Shown: in pieces, positions 23,453 to 36,000 of the stretch
Layout: each line of letters starts with the position of its first letter
Position numbering within the stretch: the stretch's first letter is position 1
Program-made: the position numbers and the translations under genes
Notes under the pieces: model-generated
The model's input: only the letters and a program-made list of their open reading frames with translations
Database searches by the model: none
Told to the model about the DNA's origin: nothing
Origin: Bolinopsis microptera
Lineage: Eukaryota; Ctenophora; Tentaculata; Lobata; Bolinopsidae
Direction: 5' to 3'
NCBI RefSeq assembly: GCF_026151205.1
Contig: NC_087074.1
Location: 17,210,712-17,274,711, forward strand
DNA: 64,000 nt

Positions 23453-26400
23453 TAGGGTGGATGGTTTTTTAATCGTATTTATGGAATTGTTACCGTTGTA
23501 AAACTTACATTATGACAGTTCAGATGGCGAAAGTTTTATCGAAAATGGACCTGTCATTGTTCTGGAAATAACAATAATAAACAATAATATCTATGACCAA
23601 TTTAACCATATTAAGAAATGTGGTCGGTGATCCAGTATTGAGCATATGTGCAACTGTGTGAGTTCAGTATTCTAATTGCCCCCTTCAAGCAGCTAAGGTG
23701 CGTCTTACTAGCAGTCATGTGACCGAGATCACGTGATAACACCTTTAACTAACTTATTGCCCTGAGGATCAATTGGTACAATGTGTATTGAGGTAAATTG
23801 GTCGGGGTATGTTTTATTATATAATATCAGTATTTACACTGAAACATTCAATAGCTTTCCTTAGCTGTTGGAACAGTGAAAGACCAAAATATTAGATGTT
23901 AACCCTGAGCAAATTGTAGCTTGTAGTTGTACATTTAATATAATCAATAATACTACATACTACCTTGTCGGACTTTATTTAAACGGACTTTAGTTCATAG
24001 TTGGATGCTAGAAGCCCAAGTTTACAGTTTACACTGCACAGAATACTCTATAGTAACACGGTACACTGCACAGAATACTCTATAGTAACACGGTACACTG
24101 CACAGAATACTCTATAGTAACACGGTACACTGCACAGAATACTCTATAGAAACACGGTACACTGCACAGAATACTCTATAGTAACACGGTACACTGCACA
24201 GAATACTCTATAGTAACACGGTACATTGCACAGAATACTCTATAGTAACACGGTACACTGCACAGAATACTCTATAGTAACACGGTACACTGCACAGAAT
24301 ACTCTATAGTAACACGGTACACTGCACAGAATACTCTATAGAAACACGGTACACTGCACAGAATACTCTATAGTAACACGGTACACTGCACAGAATACTC
24401 TATAGTAACACGGTACACTGCACAGAATACTCTATAGTAACACGGTACACTGCACAGAATACTCTATAGTAACACGGTACACTGCACAGAATACTCTATA
24501 GTAACACGGTACACTGCACAGAATACTCTATAGAAACACGGTACACTGCACAGAATACTCTACAATAACACGGTACACTGCACAGAATACTCTATAGTAA
24601 CACGGTACACTGCACAGAATACTCTATAGTAACACGGTACACTGCACAGAATACTCTATAGAAACACGGTACACTGCACAGAATACTCTATAGTAACACG
24701 GTACACTGCACAGAATACTCTATAGTAACACGGTACATTGCACAGAATACTCTATAGTAACACGGTACACTGCACAGAATACTCTATAGTAACACGGTAC
24801 TCTGCACAGAATACTCTACAGTAACACGGTACACTGCACAGAATACTCTATAGTAACACGGTACACTGCACAGAATATTCTATAGTAACACGGTACACTG
24901 CACAGAATACTCTACAATAACACGGTACACTGCACAGAATACTCTATAGTAACTCGGTACACTGCACAGAATACTCTATAGTAACACGGTACACTGCACA
25001 GAATACTCTATACTCTATAGTAACACGGTACACTGCACAGAATACTCTATAGTAACACGGTACACTGCACAGAATACTCTATACTCTATAGTAACACGGT
25101 ACACTGCACAGAATACTCTATAGTAACACGGTACACTGCACAGAATACTCTATGATAACACGGTACACTGCACAGAATACTCTATAGTAACACGGTACAC
25201 TGCACAGAATACTCTATAGTAACACGGTACACTGCACAGAATATTCTATAGTAACACGGTACACTGCACAGAATACTCTACAATAACACGGTACACTGCA
25301 CAGAATACTCTATAGTAACACGGTACACTGCACAGAATACTCTATAGTAACACGGTACACTGCACAGAATACTCTATGATAACACGGTACACTGCACAGA
25401 ATACTCTACAGTAACACGGTACACTGCACAGAATACTCTATAGTAACACGGTACACTGCACAGAATACTCTATAGTAACACGGTACACTGCACAGAATAC
25501 TCTATAGTAACACGGTACACTGCACAGAATACTCTATAGTAACACGGTACACTGCACAGAATACTCTATAGTAACACGGTACACTGCACAGAATACTCTA
25601 TAGTAACACGGTACACTGCACAGAATACTCTATAGTAACACGGTACACTGCACAGAATACTCTACAATAACACGGTACACTGCACAGAATACTCTACAGT
25701 AACACGGTACACTGCACAGAATATTCTATAGTAACACGGTACACTGCACAGAATACTCTATAGAAACACGGTACACTGCACAGAATACTCTATAGTAACA
25801 CGGTACACTGCACAGAATACTCTATAGTAACACGGTACACTGCACAGAATACTCTATAGTAACACGGTACACTGCACAGAATACTCTATAGTAACACGGT
25901 ACACTGCACAGAATACTCTACAGTAACACGGTACACTGCACAGAATACTCTACAATAACACGGTACACTGCACAGAATACTCTACAATAACACGGTACAC
26001 TGCACAGAATACTCTATAGTAACACGGTACACTGCACAGAATACTCTATAGTAACACGGTACACTGCACAGAATACTCTATAGTAACACGGTACACTGCA
26101 CAGAATACTCTATAGTAACACGGTACACTGCACAGAATACTCTATAGTAACACGGTACACTGCACAGAATACTCTACAGTAACACGGTACACTGCACAGA
26201 ATACTCTATAGTAACACGGTACACTGCACAGAATACTCTATAGTAACACGGTACACTGCACAGAATACTCTATAGAAACACGGTACACTGCACAGAATAC
26301 TCTATAGTAACACGGTACACTGCACAGAATACTCTATAGTAACACGGTACACTGCACAGAATACTCTACAATAACACGGTACACTGCACAGAATACTCTA

Positions 26401-29031
26401 TAGTAACACGGTACACTGCACAGAATACTCTACAATAACACGGTACACTGCACAGAATACTCTATAGTAACACGGTACACTGCACAGAATACTCTACAAT
26501 AACACGGTACACTGCACAGAATACTCTATAGTAACACGGTACATTGCACAGAATACTCTATAGTAACACGGTACACTGCACAGAATACTCTATAGTAACA
26601 CGGTACACTGCACAGAATACTCTACAGTAACACGGTACACTGCACAGAATACTCTATAGTAACACGGTACACTGCACAGAATACTCTATAGAAACACGGT
26701 ACACTGCACAGAATACTCTATAGAAACACGGTACACTGCACAGAATACTCTATAGTAACACGGTACACTGCACAGAATACTCTACAGTAACACGGTACAC
26801 TGCACAGAATACTCTATAGTAACACGGTACACTGCACAGAATACTCTATAGTAACACGGTACACTGCACAGAATACTCTATAGTAACACGGTACACTGCA
26901 CAGAATACTCTATAGAAACACGGTACACTGCACAGAATACTCTATAGTAACACGGTACACTGCACAGAATACTCTATAGTAACACGGTACACTGCACAGA
27001 ATACTCTATAGTAACACGGTACACTGCACAGAATACTCTATAGTAACACGGTACACTGCACAGAATACTCTATAGTAACACGGTACACTGCACAGAATAC
27101 TCTATAGTAACACGGTACACTGCACAGAATACTCTATAGTAACACGGTACACTGCACAGAATACTCTATAGTAACACGGTACACTGCACAGAATACTCTA
27201 TAGTAACACGGTACACTGCACAGAATACTCTATAGTAACACGGTACACTGCACAGAATACTCTATAGTAACACGGTACACTGCACAGAATACTCTACAAT
27301 AACACGGTACACTGCACAGAATACTCTATAGTAACACGGTACACTGCACAGAATACTCTATAGTAACACGGTACACTGCACAGAATACTCTATAGTAACA
27401 CGGTACACTGCACAGAATACTCTACAATAACACGGTACACTGCACAGAATACTCTATAGTAACACGGTACACTGCACAGAATACTCTACAATAACACGGT
27501 ACACTGCACAGAATACTCTATAGTAACACGGTACACTGCACAGAATACTCTATAGAAACACGGTACACTGCACAGAATACTCTATAGTAACACGGTACAC
27601 TGCACAGAATACTCTATAGTAACACGGTACATTGCACAGAATAGTCTATAGTAACACGGTACACTGCACAGAATACTCTATAGTAACACGGTACACTGCA
27701 CAGAATACTCTACAATAACACGGTACACTGCACAGAATACTCTATAGTAACACGGTACACTGCACAGAATACTCTATAGTAACACGGTACACTGCACAGA
27801 ATACTCTATAGTAACACGGTACTCTGCACAGAATACTCTACAGTAACACGGTACACTGCACAGAATACTCTATAGTAACACGGTACACTGCACAGAATAC
27901 TCTATAGTAACACGGTACACTGCACAGAATACTCTATAGTAACACGGTACACTGCACAGAATACTCTATAGAAACACGGTACACTGCACAGAATACTCTA
28001 TAGTAACACGGTACACTGCACAGAATACTCTATAGTAACACGGTACACTGCACAGAATACTCTACAGTAACACGGTACACTGCACAGAATACTCTATAGT
28101 AACACGGTACACTGCACAGAATATTGTATAGTAACACGGTACACTGCACAGAATACTCTACAATAACACGGTACACTGCACAGAATACTCTATGATAACA
28201 CGGTACACTGCACAGAATACTCTATAGTAACACGGTACACTGCACAGAATACTCTACAATAACACGGTACACTGCACAGAACACTGTTCGGATATTGTAC
28301 ACAATATAGTCAAACTGTACGGAGATTGTACCTAATATAGTCACACTGTTCGGAGATTGTAAAACGTCTGCCCGAGAATTAGGTTTAAAATACTCTAAGG
28401 TAACCTTTCTCCGAGATCTGGTTTTAAAACGGTACGAGATAAATTTCTGCGGTAAATTGTAAACTTGGGCTTCTAGCATCCAACTATGAACTAAAGTCCG
28501 TTTAAATAAAGTCCGACAAGGTAGTATGTAGTATTATTGATTATATTAAATGTACAACTACAAGCTACAATTTGCTCAGGGTTAACATCTAATATTTTGG
28601 TCTTTCACTGTTCCAACAGCTAAGGAAAGCTATTGAATGTTTCAGTGTAAATACTGATATTATATAATAAAACATACCCCGACCAATTTACCTCAATACA
28701 CATTGTACCAATTGATCCTCAGGGCAATAAGTTAGTTAAAGGTGTTATCACGTGATCTCGGTCACATGACTGCTAGTAAGACGCACCTTAGCTGCTTGAA
28801 GGGGGCAATTAGAATACTGAACTCACACAGTTGCACATATGCTCAATACTGGATCACCGACCACATTTCTTAATATGGTTAAATTGGTCATAGATATTAT
28901 TGTTTATTATTGTTATTTCCAGAACAATGACAGGTCCATTTTCGATAAAACTTTCGCCATCTGAACTGTCATAATGTAAGTTTTACAACGGTAACAATTC
29001 CATAAATACGATTAAAAAACCATCCACCCTA
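23453..29031. mobile_element. 5.6-kb hAT-like foldback element loaded with a minisatellite
   Basis: Terminal inverted arms of about 570 bp (23453 to about 24020 and about 28460 to 29031) begin TAGGGTGGATGG. Perfect 8-bp duplications ttgatcgg lie at 23445-23452 and 29032-29039. The 5'-TAGGG start and 8-bp duplication match the element at 3555-6643. The interior is almost wholly the 32-bp array 24026-28282. Near the inner end of each arm is TACCTTGTCGGACTTTATTT, closely related to the termini of the elements at 53132, 55163 and 56388. No transposase. Confidence 0.9.
24026..28282. repeat. 32-bp minisatellite, about 133 copies
   Basis: The unit starts CGGTACACTGCACAGAATAC and ends with TCTATAGTAACA. 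Common variants: TATAGAAACA, TACAATAACA, TACAGTAACA and GTACATTGC. Two places carry an extra TACTCTA (about 25009 and 25080). Variants are interspersed, which suggests repeated local duplication. The array lies wholly between the inverted arms of the hAT-like element. It has no spacer variability and is not a CRISPR array. Confidence 0.97.
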
Positions 29032-29039
29032 TTGATCGG

Positions 29040-29825
29040 GTTAGGGTCAGGATCCTGGGTCAGGGTTAGGGTTAGGGTCCTGGGTCAGGGTAAGGGTTAG
29101 GGTTAGGGTTAGGGTTAGGGTTAGGGTTAGGGTTAGGGCCTTAGGGTTAGGGTTAGGGTTAGGGTTAGGGTTAGGGTTAGGGTTAGGGTTAGGGTTAGGG
29201 TTAGGGTTAGGGTTAGGGTTAGGGTTAGGGTTAGGGTTAGGGTTAGGGTCAGAGTCCTGGGTCAGGGTCAGGGTTAGGGTTAGGGTCCTGGGTCAGGGTT
29301 AGGGTTAGGGTTAGGGTTAGGGTTAGGGTTAGGGTTAGGGTTAGGGTTAGGGTTAGGGTTAGGGTTAGGGTTAGGGTTAGGGTTAGGGTTAGGGTTAGGG
29401 TTACTGGTTAGGGTTAGGGTTAGGGTTAGGGTTAGGGTTAGGGTTAGGGTTAGGGTTAGGGTTAGGGTTAGGGTTAGGGTTAGGGTTAGGGTTAGGGTTA
29501 GGGTTAGGGTTAGGGTCAGAGTCCTGGGTCAGGGTCAGGGTTAGGGTCAGGGTTAGGGTTAGGGTTAGGGTTAGGGTCAGGGTCAGGGTCAGGGTCAGGG
29601 TTAGGGTCAGGGTCAGGGTCAGGGTCAGGGTCAGGGTCAGGGTCAGGGTCAGGGTCAGGGTCAGGGTCAGGGTCAGGGTCAGGGTCAGGGTCAGGGTCAG
29701 GGTCAGGGTCAGGGTCAGGGTCAGGGTCAGGGTCAGGGTCAGGGTCAGGGTCAGGGTCAGGGTCAGGGTCAGGGTCAGGGTCAGGGTCAGGGTCAGGGTC
29801 AGGGTCAGGGTCAGGGTCAGGGTCA
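29040..29825. repeat. Interstitial telomere-type tract (TTAGGG)n with (TCAGGG)n
   Basis: About 100 hexamers in the TTAGGG orientation, broken by TCCTGGGTCAGGG interruptions (around 29059, 29250, 29520), then changing to about 40 TCAGGG units from 29575 to 29825. It sits inside the element 23386-29953, not at a chromosome end. TTAGGG is the usual animal telomere unit. Confidence 0.95.
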
Positions 29826-29953
29826 ATTGTATTAAATTATATTGTCGGGGGGTCAATTGTCGGGGGGGGGGGGGGGTCAATTGTCGGGGGGTCAATTGTC
29901 GGGGGGTCAATTGTCGGGGGGTCAATTGTCGGGAGGTCAATTGTCGCCCACCC

Positions 29954-30888
29954 GTAGTAAGTGGGGAGGCCTGGGCGTGAGCACTGAGTAGGGTTGTAGG
30001 AATTGGGGAGGCCTGGGTTTGAGCACTGAGCAGTGAGCAGGACTGTAGGAATTGGGGAGGCCTGGGCGTGAGCAGGAATGTAGGAATTGGGGTGGCCTGG
30101 GCGTGAGCACTGACTAGGGGTGTAGGAATAGGGGAGGCCTGGGTTTGAGCACTGAGCAGTGAGCAGGAATGTAGGAATTGGGGAGGCCTGGGCGTGAGCA
30201 GGAGTGTAGTAAGTGGGGAGGCCTGGGCGTGAGCACTGAGTAGGGGTGTAGGAATTGGGGAGGCCTGGGTTTGAGCACTGAGCAGTGAGCAGGAATGTAG
30301 GAATTGGGGAGGCCTCATGGGCGTGAGCAGGAATGTAGGAATTGGGGAGGCCTGGGCGTGAGCAGGAGTGTATGAAGTGGGGAGGTCTTGGCGTGAGCAG
30401 GGGTGAATGAAGTGGGGAGGCCTGGGTGTGAGCACTGCGCAGTGAGCAGGAATGTAGGAATTGGGGAGGCCTGGGCGTGAACAGGAGTGTATGAAGTGGG
30501 GAGGCCTGGGCGTGAGCAGGGGTGTAGGAATTGGGGAGGCCTGGGCGTGAGCAGGAGTGTATGAAGTGGGGAGGCCTGGGCGTGAGCAGGAGTGTAGGAA
30601 TTGGGGAGGTCTGGGCGTGAGCAGGAGTGAATGAAGTGGGGAGGCCTGGGCGTGAGCAGGGGTGTAGGAAGTGGGGAGGCCTGGGCGTGAGCAGGAGTGT
30701 AGGAATTGGGGAGGCCTGGGCGTGAGCTAGCAGGAGTGAATGAAGTGGGGAGGCCTGGGCGTGAGCAGGAGTGTATGAAGTGGGGAGGCCTGAGCGTGAG
30801 CAGGGGTGTAGGAATTGGGGAGGCCTGGGTGTGAGCACTGAGCAGTGAGCAGGAATGTAGGAAGTGGGGAGGCCTGGACGTGAGTAGC
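29954..30888. repeat. 35-bp minisatellite, right block
   Basis: Continuation of the array at 22930-23385 in the same orientation, with longer variant units containing GAGCACTGAGCAGTGAGCAGG. The first unit begins with the duplicated word gtagtaag. Confidence 0.92.
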
Positions 30889-33015
30889 TTAGCTGGTTCT
30901 TACTGTTAAGCTTAATTAGATGACAGGCTAGCTTATAAGCTAGCCTAATACTAATATTTCATTTATTATTCCCGGACGGCTCCAGCAATTTCACCAATTT
31001 CACAAAGCATTTTCCGCAGTTTTTCAGCACCTCAACTTCACACCATTTTAGTAGCACCTCCCTCACAAGTTCATTCTCACAAACTTTCTAAGTAACAACC
31101 TTTGCCTATCACCACGATCCTAACACTACCCTAACAACAACCAATCACATATCAGAAACACAAATCACGTGACACTCGATTCACCCTCCACAGCCGTCCG
31201 TGGTCTCAATTTTAAGTGTGCTCAGAGTAACAAGTTTTAATACGCATGATTTTATAATACTGTCATATTAGCATCTCTTCTGACTTAAACTTTCTTGAGT
31301 CACCAATCCATAACTCGTGTATTTACTTGAATAATCTAAACTAGAGTAGCTCGAGTAGTCCTCAAGATCCCTGTAGCAGTTAGCACCGACCTTTACACAC
31401 CTACACAGCTCAATGAAGTCTCTTTAGATTATTTAAAAATTTCTTATTTGTTATTGTATTGCTGTGTAAATTAAAATTTGATTCTAACTTGAATACCAAT
31501 TCTACGTCCATGCTCATTGCTCAATACAACATTGACGAAAAATGATGGATAAACCAAATTGAAATAAGGAGCTATTCACTAAATTCACTTACCTCGGTTC
31601 AATAACCTTGTTCATGTTTATACTTTTATAGATGCTAAATTAAACCATTATATCATTATTGAGTCAAACAAATAGAGTGTATTATGTCTACTGCCTTGTA
31701 GTTAGCTTAGATATTCATTATTCTGTTTCTAACGTCTTCGAAGTCGAGGCTGACATCTGTTCTAACTTTCAGATCGGCTCATGTATTTTTCTTCTCTGCA
31801 ATATCCGTAGTAAAAATACGCCTAATCAATAACTAAACAGTTTCTTCCAGTTAATAAAAATCCCTGATATCACGATTAAGACTTCCAAAGTAGATTACTC
31901 TGATCCTTGTAGGGTTTTAACACCCTGACTACACCTCCCCTTCATACTTATGGAGAAGTTGCTCTGTTTGCCGACTCAAATAGCGCATCCAACCAGTGAT
32001 GTTGTGACTAGGGAGGCAGTGATGCTGCGTTCATTTGCTGTTACACGGTTACATCAGAAAGTAAGCAGTATGTGAGTAATATATGCTATTCTTATCACTC
32101 ATCCGGCAAATCCTCTTTAACTTGATCATCTTATACCCGGGTAAGATTTTCCTGCTCGAAATCTTAACCCAATTAGTAAGAGAAACTTTGATTTAGAAGC
32201 TGAATCCCTGCTCATTAAAGGTTATCTCCCGCGGAAATATGCCTCATCAACAGTCAGCAGAGAAGAGTGTAACCCAAACCCGGACCACCCTCTCAATATC
32301 CTCTGGAATGTTCTCAATGTGAACGAAACATGTGTTGTAAGTGCTTATACAAGACTACAAGAATTTAAATCATTTATATTTAATTGGTTTTCAGGATAAG
32401 GCAGCAAGAATTGGGCCCGGGTGACAGTTATAAGACGGAACCAGGGTCCTTTATCTCCTACCGTCTGCAAAGAAGGTGCGGAAATTGTCTAAATTCAATT
32501 ACTTTATTTGGATTTACATTACATGTTCGGAGGTCACTTCCCCACCCAGAGATCGGCTTCAAGATAAATTGATAATTAGCCGTACACCCGATGATTTGAC
32601 CGACCGCTCATCTTGTTAACGTAACACGCTTCGAGGGTTCATCATTGTTGCATGACAGTATTTTTATATTGATAGTTTGAATTTGAACGCAGCCTATCTG
32701 AAACTCGAAATATCAGGTATGATAAGCACAGTTGCTTGTTTGGATAATTTTAGTTAAAATATAGGCTTATATTTAAAATTTCAGTGATCAAAGATTAATG
32801 AGAAACTCAGATTTGCGCCTGTAATGATTATGTCAGATTTAAATATAATATAATAGGAGGATATACGTTTATTTATTAATAATAAGTCTATAATAATGAT
32901 TAAATACATGTGGTGATATCACGAACCCATCTGACTGCAGAGTATATTTGCACAGATTGCTAGTGATCTGAAGCTCATTTCGCCGTGTATGTAATACGTG
33001 TCACTCTTGCACTCA
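30889..33015. other. Noncoding region upstream of the giant secreted-protein gene
   Basis: No gene supported; frames are short and lack domains. It presumably contains the promoter of the gene starting at 33031, but I cannot point to a specific element. A polypyrimidine-AG (CTCTTGCACTCAG) ends at 33016, 14 nt before that ATG. Confidence 0.5.
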
Positions 33016-33030
33016 GGGTGAAGTCAGAAG

Positions 33031-36000
33031 ATGCTCCGACTTCCTCCCCTTATTTTCCTTATCTCCTCTTTATTCTCCCTCTCTAACTGTGAGTTATTTC
33101 ATTTTCGTTTCGCAAAAATCTCCTTTATGATAATGATAACGAGACGTTTTTCTTGTTTGAATTTTGTTGGGACTTAATATTAATTTATCGTTACTTATAA
33201 AGTACATAGTTTACTCGACCAATTTTGGTAATAAGTAACAACCATATGGTAATCGCCGCTTTTTTTTCTATTTGATCTAAATTTACTTCGAAACATTTCA
33301 AAATAGAGCCACATGGCGCCCCGATCTAATATACTATATTATATCTGTGAACGCGAATGATATAGGTGCATAGCAAATAGGAAACTGAAGTTAAATGATA
33401 AAACTCAATTTGTAACATGCTTTATACATTGTCTAGAACGTCTTCAGATCTGGATTTTTTAAATAATACCTGTTCGTGATAATGCTTGTTTGACGTTCTT
33501 ATCAATTTACAACTTAGACTGACAAAATTCATTTACCAGGCGAGGGGGCCAATCCAAACAGCCCAGAATTTCCCGCACCAGTAATCACGGTTGAGCCTAA
33601 ATTTGGCATTGATCAGGATGGATCAGAAACTTTAATTAAAGTTGCAGTCGAATCAGATAAAGGAGTTTCGAACGACTCCGTCATAGGCAGTTATGCCACA
33701 TCTAGATCAGATGAAGGGAAAATAGAGACAAGTGATGAGTTACTTGCAAAACTTACAGAAATGCTAGCTTTTCCAGAGCAAGATAGAGGAGCTGATGAGG
33801 CTGTCGTCGATGAAACTGAAATCTCAGTTAAAAATCAAAATCTGGTTATCCCTGAAAAGACAGCTGAAAGTGCCACTGAGGAGACGGATGTTAATTCCAC
33901 TGATGAGTTTGAATTGACTGAGAAACCGAAAGTGGACGTCGCCGACAAACCAATCGCAAAAGTAACTGAGAGTTCAGCAGTTTACGTAACTGTAAAGCCA
34001 GCGTTAACTGAGAAGCCAGACATTGAAGTAACGGATAAGCCTGCTGCTGAAATCATTGAGAATCAGGAGGAAGACATGGCTGAAAACCAGAATGTAGAAA
34101 CGACGGAAACGAGCGAGGAATTACTTGAAAAACTGAATGAAATGCTAGCTATTCCAAAAGAAGATGAAATTAATAACGCTGTCGTTGAAGAAATTAAAGA
34201 AGACGCGGCAACAACACCAAAATCAACGGAGAGACCAGTTGCAGAAGTAACTGAAAGCCCAGAGGTTGCTGTGACCGAAAAGCCAGAACTGACTGAGAGG
34301 CCCGTCGTGGAGGTTACTCAGAAGCCTATCGTGGAAGTCACTGAAAAGCTCGTCGTGAAAGTTACCGAGAAGCCCATCGTGGAAATCAATGAGAAGATCG
34401 TCGTGGAAGATACTGAGATGCTCGTCGCAAAAGAAACTGAGAAGCCTGTCGCAGAAGTCACTGAAACGTCTGGCGTGGTTGATACTACGTGGTTGACCGA
34501 AAAGCCAGAACTGACTGACAGGCCCGTCGTGGAAGTTACTGAGAAGCTCGTCATGGAAAATACTGAGATGCCCGTCGCAGAAGTAACTGAGAAGCCCGTC
34601 GCAGAAGTCACTGAGACACCTGTCGTGGAAGTCACTGAGAAGCCAATCGTGGAAGTCACTGAGACACCTGTCTTGGAAGTAACTAAGAAGCCTGTGGATG
34701 AAGTAACTGAAAAGCCCGTCGTGGAAGTCACTGAGAAGCTCGTCGCAGAAGTAACTGAGAAGCCCGTTGCAGAAGTAACTGAGAAGCCCGTCGTGAAAGT
34801 TACTGAAACGCCTGTCGTGGAAGTGACTGAGAAGCCAATCGTGGAAGTAACTGACAAGCCCGTCGCAGAAGTCACTGAGACACCTGTCGTGGAAGTCACT
34901 GAGAAGCCAATCATGGACGTAACTGAGAAGCCCGTCGCAAAAGTCACTGAGACACCTGTCGTGGAAGTCACTGAGAAGCCTGTCGATGAAGTAACTGAAA
35001 AGCCCGTCGTGGAAGTTACTGAAAAGCCCGTCGCAGAAGTAACTGAGAAGCCCGTCGTGAAAGTTACTGAGACACCTGTCGTGGAAGTAACTGAGAAGCC
35101 AATCGTGGAGGTAACTGAGAAGCCCGTCGCAGAAGTGACTGAAAAGCCCGTCGTGGAAGTAACTGAGAAGCCCGTCGTGGAAGTCATTGAAACACCTGTC
35201 GTGGAAATGACTGAGAAGCCAATCGTGGAAGTAACTGAGAAGCCCGTCGCAGAAGTCACTGAGACACCTGTCGTGGAAGTCACTGAGAAGCCAATCGTGA
35301 AAGTCACTGAGACACCTGTCGTGGAAGTAACTAAGAAGCCTGTCGATGAAGTAACTGGAAAGCCCGTCGTGGAAGTCACTGAGAAGCTCGTCAACAAAGT
35401 TACTGAGAAATCAATCGTGGAAGTTACTGAAAAGCCCGTCGCAATAGTAACTGAGAAGCCCATCGCAGAAGTAACTGAGAAGCCCGTCGTGAAAATTACT
35501 GAGACACCTGTCGTGGAAGTGACTGTGAAGCCAATCGTGGAAGTCACTGAGAAGCCTGTCGTGGAAGTGACTGAAAAGCCTGTCGCAGAAGTAACTGAGA
35601 GGCCTGTCGTGGAAGTCATTGAAACACCTGTCGTGGAAGTAACTGAGAAGCCAATCGTGGATTTAACTGAGAAGGCCGTCGCAGAAGTCACTGAGAAGCG
35701 TGTCGTGGCAGTGACTGAAAAGCCCGTTGCAGAAGTAACTGAGAAGCCCGTCGCAGAATTAACTAAGAAGCCCGTCGAGGAAGTTACTGAGACACCTTTC
35801 ATGGAAGTCACTGAGAAGCCAATAGTGGAAGTTACTGAGAAGCCCGTCGTGGAAGTGACTGAAAAGCCCGTCGCAGAAGTAACTGAGAAGCACGTCGTGG
35901 AAGTCATTGAGACTCCTATCGTGGAAGTTACTGAGAAGCCAATCGTGAAAGTAACTGAGAAGCCCGTCACAGAAGTCACTGAGACACCTGTCGTGGAAGT

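Larger units (their letters stand above)
23386..29953. mobile_element. DNA element carrying a telomere-like tract, split by a hAT-like insertion
   Basis: The ends are inverted copies: left GGTACCGCGACAATTGACC, right GGTCAATTGTCGCCCACCC. Inside each end there are tandem CGACAATTGACCCCC words (23394-23425 and, inverted, 29834-29947). Flanked by perfect 8-bp duplications gtagtaag at 23378-23385 and 29954-29961. Without the inner insertion the element is about 980 bp, mostly TTAGGG/TCAGGG repeats (29040-29825). The terminal 3-6 bp of the two ends differ, so the outermost ends have some uncertainty. No coding. Confidence 0.75.

Noticed and set aside
24026-28282. CRISPR-like regular repeat
   Set aside because: There are no unique spacers; it is a continuous 32-bp satellite in an animal genome.
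29401-30838. Two overlapping minus-strand frames of more than 330 codons
   Set aside because: They run through the 35-bp minisatellite and into (CCCTAA)n, giving TLTLTL and NPNPNP; repeat artefacts.
33761-33763. ATG at 33761 as start of the giant protein
   Set aside because: The frame is open back to an acceptor at 33539, and a phase-matched signal-peptide exon lies at 33031-33088, so this is an internal Met.
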